Positions 1 to 10,600 of a DNA stretch of 64,000 nt are shown in pieces (the stretch's first letter is position 1; each line of letters opens with the position of its first letter). Both the position numbers and the translations under genes were made by a program. Origin of the DNA: Blasia pusilla (Eukaryota; Marchantiophyta; Marchantiopsida; Blasiales); NCBI GenBank assembly GCA_050084515.1, contig CM114272.1:18042001-18106000 (forward strand), read 5' to 3'. Below the pieces are notes generated by a model, which did no database searches, was not told the origin of the DNA, and worked only from the letters and a program-made list of their open reading frames with translations.

Positions 1-1215
1 CGTGACTTACATTGGAATGTCTTTCATACTTGTGGATAATGTTGAATGTGTGTAAGTAGTATGACAACTAGTGAAGGATCAAAAAGAGTCTAAGGAAGGA
101 GGCAATCTGCTTCAAATCCACACATGCCACAAATTTGACATCAGCTATCATTCCAACTCCAGCAACACAACCAAATACCATTTTGTTGAGCGACAGCGGC
201 TCGGATGACTATCACAATCCCATGACCAAACCACAACACCTAGTTCAAATACCAACAACCAAGTTTAGCTACCTACTCAAGTTTGTATAACACTTTTCAC
301 AAAACACTTCTTACATACTAATCTCCACCTTCTTAAACATCCCCCCATCAATAAACCAACCAGTTCACAACTAATCGGCTTGGGAATTTGCCCAAGTGAA
401 ATTACCTTTACACGCATGTAGGTAAAAATTCTAACAATTTCACTCTCAGGTACCAAAGTCGTATGTCAAATTTTCCAAAATAATTTTGGATGATATGCTT
501 GACGTGCGCGATGAAAGCCTTGTCCCTGTAATTCCACCAATGGACGCTCAATTAAAGTATGTAAACATGAAATTTATGACTTCATCACTCTCATTGGGGT
601 GAAGATGTCTCCAACCGTCAGACGAGTCAAATGATTGATCAGAGGAAGCTCTAGGCAGCTTCATTTAGAGATTTAGGAAAACAACCTCCAGCCACAAGTA
701 TGTACTTTCCGGTTTATTTATCCAATCATTTATCCAAGCATTTGTGAGAAAATAGAAAGTGACGAAATCATTGAAATCTTTATAAAACTTGGAGATACAA
801 AGTGGCCTAGTCCGTCTGTGCGCTCATAGAAGAGCTTCGATGGAACCTGAACATGGAGATAACTTGACATACAAGAATGCGCTACCGTTGCGACTCTCGA
901 CTATTTCACCACTCGGGAAATTAGGCTTTTTACCTATTTTTCTTCATTTTTATTAATAGAAAATTTTGCTTATTGCATAAGGGCGCCTCGCACCCTAATG
1001 TGCAATATAGGGTTAGATAATCATAGTAATGCTACTCCGTAAACCACCTACGTCATATTACTATGACTCCTTCGACGTCTAAGTCGGAACCATCAATCTA
1101 GGCTTCTCCTCATACAAGGGGGCCGATCAGATTAATGGTGCTCAGAGGAGTGGATGTTGAGAATCCAACAACATTCAATCTATGTTTTAGCTAAAATTGA
1201 ATTAGCCTAACACAT
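1..1215. other. No gene recognised
   Basis: I see no long reading frame, RNA gene or element signature here. The sequence is mixed AT-rich DNA with a slightly GC-richer patch around 980-1150. It could be promoter or intron sequence of the unidentified gene remnant that follows. Confidence 0.5.
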
Positions 1216-1541
1216 ATGACTATTGCTTTTCAAAGCACAACAAACATCCAGAAGGAGGTGATGCTATACAAAGGAGTTCAATTCAATGAGGATGAACTCA
1301 CTCATCAGCTGGCTACAATACACTACATATGCTCGATTGACAGGGGGAATTTTCCTACTAAGTGTGTATTAATTGGTATATATATGCTGGTTGTTATCAC
1401 AATCTCAGACCCATAATAGCTTCAACTTTTTTTGTAGGTGGTTTGAAACAGGATTTGTGCGTGGACATCTTGCTACTCAATTACAAATAACACCAACATT
1501 ACAACTTCTCCACATGCGAAAAGGAGAATGTTTAACTTAGT
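1216..1541 (+). CDS. Putative exons of an unidentified gene
   Basis: A frame opens with ATG at 1216 and runs to about 1365, encoding a short acidic stretch that ends in DRGNFPTK. A typical acceptor (a T-run followed by GTAG) lies at 1428-1438, and the following frame reads WFETGFVRGHLATQ before a stop near 1541. Codon use looks protein-like, but I do not recognise the product. The exon boundaries are guesses. It may belong with the terminal exon at 2166. It could also be a decayed transposon-encoded protein. Confidence 0.22.
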
Positions 1542-2165
1542 AAAGTGATCGGGAATAATGGAAAAACACTCATCTGAAATCTAGAAGTGCTTTCTGAACC
1601 CTACTATGGACTTTCATGGCTATGATTTCTCTAACATTGTTCATGCCTTATTAAACTCTTGTGCCACTTGTCAACCTTATTTGCCCAAACACGACTTCCA
1701 ACCTGATTTTGTCTCACTTTTGAAAAGTTCTCTTGTTTATGGACAATTCAACCTTATGTTAAGTTGCATCATTATATACCCTATTGAAGACTTGCAATGA
1801 AATTATTTTGACACCTGGTCTGCTTTATTTAATTTCATCAATTATTTCTTGCATTGTCTAATTCTATTGTGGGGACTCTGATGGTCTTTACGTATGTTTT
1901 CTGTTTCAATATCCATAATTTAATAATCTAATATCTATTTTTTGTTTGATTTTTAACTTAGTAGTAAGACATTACTATACAAAGTTCACAAACAAATCAG
2001 TTATCTATATTTTTCTGCTTTCCACGCTTCTCTTCCAGACATTTTCAGCAAGCACAAGAACATTTACATTAGTAGACAAAATAGTTTCAGTTGCCTAGCA
2101 TTGCATGGTTGGACAATTGGATACTGTGACATAATATTGTTGTTGTAATGTGAAAAAATTTGCAG

Positions 2166-2585
2166 CTCCACATGACTCCACTAGCTGCAACTACCGCACC
2201 CCAATCGTTGGAACTTCAGTTTGTGATGGGTGTCACAAAAATGCTTGTGCAAAGACAAATTAATTTACCAAATATGGCAAGCCCAACATCCCAAACTGAT
2301 ACGGTTCTAGCGTTGTTGTTTGAAGCAGCTTTGAAAAACATTCAGGTTGTACAAGGTCAGCTTGTCTGTGCTAAGGAACATAACAATATTTTGAGAGACG
2401 TAATGGAGTATGCAGGTAAAGATGATGGCCATCATGTGGACAAAATCATACAAGTACATCAACGACTAAGAGACATATCTGCGGAGCTACATGTACTAGG
2501 CCAACATTGTGCACATCACAATTCCGTTGACACTGAACTGGCTATGTACATTAAACAATTGGAGTACTTGTCCATTGTGAAGTAG
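2166..2585 (+). CDS. Putative terminal exon, unknown protein
   Basis: An open frame of about 140 codons follows a good acceptor (AATTTGCAG, ending 2165) and closes at TAG 2583-2585. The protein has no cysteine clusters. Its second half is helical in character (HHVDKIIQVHQRLRDISAEL), as in a coiled coil. I do not recognise the family. The upstream partial frames at 1216-1541 and around 1606-1800 may be earlier exons of the same gene. No initiation site is assigned because the acceptor points to an internal or last exon. Confidence 0.35.
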   Translation, partial: LHMTPLAATTAPQSLELQFVMGVTKMLVQRQINLPNMASPTSQTDTVLALLFEAALKNIQVVQGQLVCAKEHNNILRDVMEYAGKDDGHHVDKIIQVHQRLRDISAELHVLGQHCAHHNSVDTELAMYIKQLEYLSIVK

Positions 2586-4000
2586 CTATATCTTTACTAT
2601 CACAAAGTAATTTTCTTAGCTCGGCCTAATCCATCTTTGGTCAGGCTTTGATATAAGTATTAGAAATGTTTCCACATATGCCTTCAACATTTACCAATCG
2701 GCATATTTTACATTCAATGATGACAGGAAAGTAACAACTCTATTTTGAAATTATGTAACTTAGTCTGACCTACAGTGTTAGTTTTTCTTTCCTTTCTAAA
2801 TCGCAGGAATTCTTTTTATTCAACAGTCCATCTACTATGTAATTCCATATACCGAATATCTTCAAAATTTTGGGTTTGAGACTAAACCTCTCACAAAAGC
2901 TTTTCCCACTTCACATGAGTCCGACATATGTACTATTTTTCCCACATGTGTAGTGCTACAATTGATATTTTGAGATCCTCACTTATCATTTGTATGTAGT
3001 CTCCAATCCCTGATATTGACGTCACTCGTCAATTAGTTCGCAACATTTTTTTGTTAACATGATGCACCTTCCAGAGACACATCTCAAGAAGATTTTTTGT
3101 CAATTACAAGCCTTGAGACCCTCACTTGTAAAATGATTTGAACTCCTCTTTTATGCAGTGTTGCTCTCAGTTCGTCATAATCAGCTTTTTCATTGATCAA
3201 GGTTATTACATGTAGATAGATCTTATTGTCATTTCCTCCTTGTCTTATAGCTACCGTTTGCTTCACTTAGTATCATGTCCATTGCAATGTACACACGCCC
3301 GTAAAGCTTATTTCAATAACTTACAGGCTTTGCATGAACATTCGTCGTTAGAAACAATTGTAGCCAATGTTATTTGAAATGATTTTGCAGTATATCACAA
3401 CTAAGCTCGCTCATTGATCAACACTGAAGCTTTGCACATTGTTCAATATCACTTATTGATTATTCCAAATGTTTGTATTCACTTATAGTTTTTTCTATAT
3501 CATAATTGTGATTATGATATGTTTGGTATATATTACGTTATCTTCATGCAATGTCTCTATTCATGATATATGCGATGTCTCTATTCATAACACCACATCT
3601 AAAGTCATGCACGATGTTCTTGATTTGTGCATAAAAGCGATCGTGAATAGGCTTTTGCAAACTTTTGAAATTAAAAAACTAATTCCCAACATTCGTTGAC
3701 TTCTATCCAAAAACCTAGAATGCCTCCATTGTTTAACCCTAAGATTTTCATGTAAGTTGTTAGTTGTAGATGGTTGGACTAACTAAGTACGCACATATAT
3801 TGGTAATGTTGGTAGAATCTACTCAATGCTCACTCATAAGTATTAAGTAAAATTAGTGTTTCTACCTAAATATTCAGTCACCATCACCTAGTGCACAATA
3901 ACACGATCCCAAAACTAATGTATCAATCGCTCATGCCGGTCGCACAATATAAACGTGCAGTCAATGCAATAACAACTACTGGGCCGCATTCTTGTTCTCT
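2586..4000. other. No gene recognised
   Basis: This is AT-rich DNA with only short frames on both strands. The last 250 bases before MED30 become GC-rich and purine-rich and probably hold its promoter and 5' leader. No clear TATA element could be assigned. Confidence 0.45.
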
Positions 4001-4258
4001 TAATGTGACACAAGATGGAAAGGTGTTGAAAGGACACGTTTTTCGTATCTGACCCCATGGAGTGAAGCGCCTTTCGGTAGTCACTCTGAGGAGTCGAAGG
4101 ACAAGTACGAGACCGACGGGAAGAATTTGAGGGTCGGGAGGCGAGCGATGGCGCTGGAGAGGTCGGAGTCGACAGGTGGGAGGTGAGCAGAGCGGAAGGG
4201 AGGAAGGAAAGAAAGAAAGTGGAGTGGAGTGGAAGGAGGCGCTGGGGAGGGGAGGGAG

Positions 4259-4546
4259 ATGACGATGGAGGACGGGGCTCCGTCATCGGCGACGGAGAGC
4301 TTGCAGGAGCAGGCGATCGAAGGGCAGAAGCAGTTGGCCGCGACGGTGGAAGGAGCGCATGCGATTCTAGCGTCTCTGAATGAGGTCCTCTGTAATCCAA
4401 CGCTGTGGATGTACCCGGCTCCAGAGAAACCGGAACAGCTGCCGCAACAAGAGCAGGGCTGGGTTGCACTCGAGACCGGGCGCTTGCAATACAAATCCAC
4501 GACTGCCGCCCTCCGCGCGTCGATTAATTACATCTTCAACAATCCT

Positions 4547-4616
<70 letters not shown>

Positions 4617-7600
4617 GTGGAAACCCCAAGCGAAATGCTTGAAATCTGCATGGGAATGTGCCTGTGGGATTCAATGTCACTGTCGCATACATGGAAGGGA
4701 TCCCATAGGCCTCTGTGCTTCCCATAGACCAAGAAAAGTAATTTAATCGAATTCAAAATTTCTCTCTCACTCACACACACACTCATATCTCCCCCCGTGG
4801 AAACCCCAAGCGAAATGCTTGAAATCTGCATGGGAATGTGCCTGTGGGATCCAATGTCACTGTCGCATACATGGAAGGGATCCCATAGGCCTCTGTGCTT
4901 CCCATAGACCAAGAAAAGTAATTCTAATCGAATTCAAAATTTCTCTCTCTCTTTCTCTCTCTCTGGTTGTGGATGCTATGCTGGTGGGTATGTCATTCTC
5001 TGACCACTTAAAGAATATGGCTAGCAGATCACTTTGGAGGCTCGCGATTGAGTGTTTTTTTGGGTATTGGCCGAGTCCCTCTAAGTCCAGAACTGCTATT
5101 CTATTAGCTTACACGTATGCTGTAGCGGTTGTTTCTGTTTATATTGCTGAGTATGAAGTAGATGTCCCAAACCTCTCCCTCTCAGACTGCAAAATCGAAA
5201 TGGTCCTCATGGGTCACCCAATTTTTGCACAGGCGGCTTCTACTGCCCTGGGCGACCCCGTCTACCAAAGGAAAAAACAGATTAAACAAGTTTTCGACAC
5301 GATTTTGTAGTTCGACCTGTTTCCTGTCTCTCTTCTTCTCAGTCGGTAAAATCGCATTTGGGCTCATGGGTCAGGATATTTTTGCACAATCTGTATCTAC
5401 ATCCTTGGGCGACCCTGTCTGCCACAAGAAAGAACGGACTGACTCAGATTTCAAATCGATTTCCATGCTCGACTTGTCTCCTTCTCCATAACTTCGAGTT
5501 TTCGTAGAGATGGTCCAACTTTTCTGTCAAATTCCAACCCCGTTTTCAGAGTCTCCCTACTTCATACCCTTCTCTCTACTCAGGGACCAGGAACTCCCAG
5601 CAAAATCGGGCTGCACCTCCCTGGACGATCCTGCCTAACCATGGAACGGGCAAAAGCCAGGGATGTTGAGACGATTCTCAAGCTCTGACCTCCCTCTGAC
5701 TCCATAGACGGGACTATGGTTTCTCTGGAGTAAAGCACACCCTATCTAATTGTTTCCCCCTTCCCACTGCCTGAGCACATAGACCAATTCATCGAGAGAA
5801 CACTGCACCCATGACTACCACAGAACAACCAGCGGTAGAAACCTCACCGGAGGAGGTCCAAGACACGACCAGTGTCAAGGATCTTTCCCACAAGCAAACG
5901 AAGAGCAGGGACAGTGGACGATCCGTGAGATCAAATGGCTCCCGGAGATTGATCGCACCAAACTCTCGCCACTATGTCAGGAAAAAAATGAGGCAGTGTG
6001 ACAAGGAACGACTCCATGCAGCTGTCACACATTCAACAGAGGTATACCATATCTGGAAGTGGCATCCATCACCAGACGGTTCTCTGAACTAGAAGGAAAA
6101 TGGGAAAGCTTTCAGGCCAACCAGATGTTGGCATGGAATACAATGATGCAGGCAGCAAAAGAAGAGCAGGGCAGATGGATGTCCAGCAAAGAATCGAACC
6201 TCCTCGAATAGATGGCTCAGAAGACAACTCTGGAATTAGAGCTGGTCGCTTTGAGGGCTAAAAACATGCAATTGAAGAAGGACTTAGCTGCCTGCTTCAA
6301 AGAGGATAACACTCAGCTTGGGAAAGCAATGCTAGAGTACCGTTTAACTGGGAACAGCCCTGCAAATCCTGTTAGAACCTGGACTGAAGTAGTGGGCAAG
6401 CACACAACCACAACACAAATCACGGAGGTTGCAACACAGGTAGCCAAAGAGGTAGCAAAAGAGGAAGCAGATAGGGTCCTAGAAATCCAGGATAGGAACA
6501 CCAGAGAACTCAATTTAGTTATCATGGGACTGCACTTTTCCAAGGAAGAAGACTGTAATTCAGTTTTGCAAGAGAAGGTCTTCACAACTCTCGGGGTCAC
6601 ACCAACAGTCACCTTCACAGGGATCAGACTTGGGAAAGGAACAGGGGACCGACCAGCACCAATGTTGGTACAATTTGATCCCTCACAACAGGGACCAGCG
6701 ACGGAAATGAGGTTGGCCATCCTCCGCAGTAAAGCAGTCCTGAAAGGATCTGCTATCCGTATCTTCCCAGATCTGACCACCAAGCAAAGAGCAGCACTCC
6801 CTATTGAATGGGAGAAGGTTCTGGCTGCCGGCAACAACGGTCTTTGGAGTGAACTCAGGGAAGGAAAGGCCACGACACCAGTACCTAGGAGAAACAAAAA
6901 TGCAGCACCAACACGAAAAACAGGAGGGGCAATGAGCGAAAACTCGGATTCCAACCAGGGAATTAGCAATTGTACAATTCGGAACCAGGACTTGGAGGTG
7001 ACAAACCTCCATGACAAGACCTCCCTATAGGGAATGGAGGATGGGAAGGATATTACCAACCCATCCATTCAGGCAGTTTTTCACAATTGTGGAGGACCAT
7101 TCTGGTCTAGAGGCAATGGCATTACTTATCTGGGCACAAAACTGGACCTTATCTTTTTTGCTGAAACACATGAACATGATTCCAACCGCATTCCCAACAC
7201 TGAGGACTTCCAGGTTTTTGCTACCCACAACCCACTCACAAACAGCAAAAGCAAAGGACACAGTGGCCTGGCATGCTTGGTAGCACCATGGTTACAACCT
7301 TTTGTCTCCATAGCTGACATTGATGAGGAGAAACACTTCCTCTGGATCGAGGTCAACAAAGAAGTGGGGTTACCGAAAGATCTCCTAATTGCTGTTTGCT
7401 ACTTCAGTCCCACTGTGCTCAAAAGAGAATTCCCGTATGAGGCTCTCTCTACATCTATTGAGCACCACATGCACAGGGGAAATATCCTCCTAGTAGGAGA
7501 TTTCAACGGGAGAACGGCCAACACTCACGCTCCAATCTACATGTCAAACAACACCAACATGGAAGTGATTGATACTCAGTCGGCTGATGGGTCTCTCAGA

Positions 7601-10600
7601 GAAGTATTCTTCCCACACATGCAGCGCAACTCAGTGGACAAGGAAAAAACAGCCAATGGAGAGAAACTTCTCCAACTTTGCTCAACACATTGTTTGGTAC
7701 TCGCCAATGGCATGGCTATGTGGCCACAGTCAGGAGGTCGCACTTCCATTGGACACTCTGACTCCAACAGAGAAACCTCGACATCAGTGGTTGACTACCT
7801 GATTGGGGAAGTACATCAACTACCACATCTGGTTGCCAATGTGCAGGTCACACCCGTTCTAGAATCTGATCATGAACCACTCTACTTTGACATCTTGGTC
7901 TCCAAAACCATCCCAGAGGCTGCAGAAAAATTAACCCTGCCGACCAAATGTCGATACACTTTCCTTCAGGAAAAGAAAGATGAACTCATCACACTCGTCA
8001 CCAAGGCTCTTACAGAGTGCTCACCCACAGTGAACACGACTGAGTTCAGGGACATCCTACATCAATGTTGCAGAAAAGTCCTACCTTTCCAACTGTCTGG
8101 AGGCAAACACATTAGATCTACTTCTACGTTCTTCTCCCAACCCTGGTTTGACAAGGACTGCAAAGAGGCCCGCAGGGAGCTGAATCACCGGCTGAGGGAG
8201 GATCCACACTCTCCACAAAGTCGATTGTTGCAGAAAACTTACAAACGATTGGTACGTAGGAAGAAACACAAATACATTGCCATCAAGATCACAGAGGTCA
8301 CAGAACAGATGAAATACCAATCAGCCAAATTCTGGAGAATACTCAGGAATAGACAGAACATCATTCCACTCCAGGATCTACAGATCTGGACCACATATGG
8401 TACCCAACTCTACCACTCCAACACTGCCGCTCCCACCGACCCCTGGCCGTATGGGCTTCAGGATCTACCGGACCTCTTCACCATTGACGATGTCACATCA
8501 GGAATCAAAAGGCTACATAACAAACCAGAGGATGTCCTGGGGTGCCAGGCTGAAATGTTCAAATTCGCACCAGAATGGCAAATGAATACAATCTACCCAC
8601 TCTCCAAGGCTGGAGACCCAATGATACCATCCAACTACAGAACGATCATGGTGAGCTCCCTCATGGCCAAGTTGTATGGGCTACTGCTGGAAAGGAAAAT
8701 CAGCGACTGGGCTGAAGAAAAGAAGGTGCGAGCCAGAGGACAAGCAGGTTTCCGACACTCACATAGCACCCTGGATCACCTTCTCACACTCCGGGTACTG
8801 ATTGAAGAAACTTCCAAGTCGAGAAATGGTCACAAGCCCGGTAAATTGTTCTGCTGTTTTGTAGACTTCAAGAATGCCTTTGACACAGTCCCAAGGGCGC
8901 TCCTTTGGAAATGACTTGAAGAGTTGGGTGTCCCACCACAACAACTTACAGCAATCAAGGTCTTATATGCTCAGGTGTTTGCACAGATTGCCACTAAGAG
9001 GGGCAGATCTGAAACTTTATCTTCCAACACCGGAGTCAAACAAGGATGCCCCCTCTCACCTACATTGTTTGGGCTCTACATTGACGAACTTGAAGAGGTG
9101 CTTTCTGGAGTGAATGGAGATCTACCAGAGCTAGCACACTGCCTCAACCCCCTGCTCCTGTATGCAGATGATATAGTTCTGATGTCTAGAACAGCACATG
9201 GGCTCCAACTTTACCTGAATGCACTTTCAAGCTTCTGCAACAAATCGGGCATGGAAGTCAACTTGCTGAAAACGAAGATAATCATCTTTGGATCACAGCT
9301 CCCTATGGCGCAGCGGTCACACACTTTCACCTTCAGGCAGGGAATGAGAAGGGAGATCTTTGAGATTGTGGGTGAGTACATATACCTGGGGGTGCCACTC
9401 AAACCCAACAACCAATGGAGAGCCAATGGGAGTCGCAACAAGATCAATGTAGGCTTGAGGGGTCTACACCTGCTACAATCCAATTGCAGAAGAATGGAAC
9501 TCTGGCATATTCCACAGAAACTCCATCTCTTCAAAGCTCTGGTGATCCCAGCCACACTCTATGCATCTGAGGTGTGGGGCCCCAGCTCCAAGGCTTGGCC
9601 CCAGGGCCTTGAGGCCCCCCAGAAACCCTTCATGCGTTAGAGTCTGGGCATTAGGAAAACCACTACCCACGACATTCTACTGGCTGAGTTTGGGGAGGTA
9701 CCAATGGAGATCCATGCTATTAAAAATCTAATCACATTTCTCCAACACCTTGAGGATATCTGCGAGGATGATCGCAATCGTCTATCCGCCAGGGCCTACG
9801 TGGTTTCAAAAAGTAGTGCCATCCTTGGGGCTAAAAATTGGTACTATGACTGCACTGAGTGGCTCATGAAATGGGGAATATCCATCGGTGACCTGCCTAC
9901 GGCCACCCACCAGGACCTTGCTGAACAATTACACAACAATTACATTGCCATCAACTGGGGCCGACACCAGTGTCTCTGGGAAAGCAGGGGGAATTCCTCT
10001 CACGAAAATGGTGAAAGAATGAGGCGTTACCACACCCTCATGAACAACTGCAGATCCATGCAGCAAAGCCTCCTACATCACTGCCCCCATTCCCACTAAG
10101 TTACGTCATACATTAGCAAGATTCAGATGTGGCTCTACTGACCTGGAGATTGAGAAAGGAAAATTCTCACAGAAGAAAAGGGAGGACAGATTATGTAGAT
10201 TTTGCAAATCGGGGCTTGTTGATGATGAACATCACTACCTCTTCGACTGCACCTTTCACGATCACATTAGGCTTGACTTCCCGGATCTCTTTGTTCACTG
10301 AGCTCCCAGGGTCCTCCCGTTCATGACTAGGCAGAATCAGACTCAGATTGCTAAATTCTTGCATAGTTGTGTGAAGACCAGGGACACTCACCTGGCTCTG
10401 AGGACCCCTTAGGCCCTCGCGGGTGCTTGCTCTCTCTCCAAAATTGTTGTTAAGTCTCAATACCAAGTCCCGTGGCCCTGTGGGGTCCCCGTGGACAATA
10501 AATCTTTTCATTCATTCATTCTCTCTCAGCAGAACAGCATGGAGGACGCCATGAAAATGTCTGACCTCTCTCTTTTGACGGTATATCCGGAGAAGGCAGA

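Larger units (their letters stand above)
5188..10525 (+). mobile_element. L1-type LINE, broken, inside MED30 intron 1
   Basis: The element reads in order: tandem 5' monomers, an ORF1-like frame, and ORF2 with endonuclease, reverse transcriptase and a C-terminal zinc-knuckle-like motif. The 3' end is a short repeat tail, CATTCATTCATTC, at about 10510-10523. It lies in the same orientation as MED30. The 5' limit is uncertain and target-site duplications were not identified. In-frame stops and frameshifts show it cannot encode intact proteins. Confidence 0.8.

Noticed and set aside
3915-4500. Long minus-strand frames opposite MED30 exon 1
   Set aside because: They are composition-driven shadows of the GC-rich exon and leader, rich in Ser and Pro, with no recognisable domain.
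4367-4912. Minus-strand frame with an internal repeated protein segment
   Set aside because: The repeat is simply the translated 154-bp DNA duplication and the CT microsatellite (Arg-Glu run).
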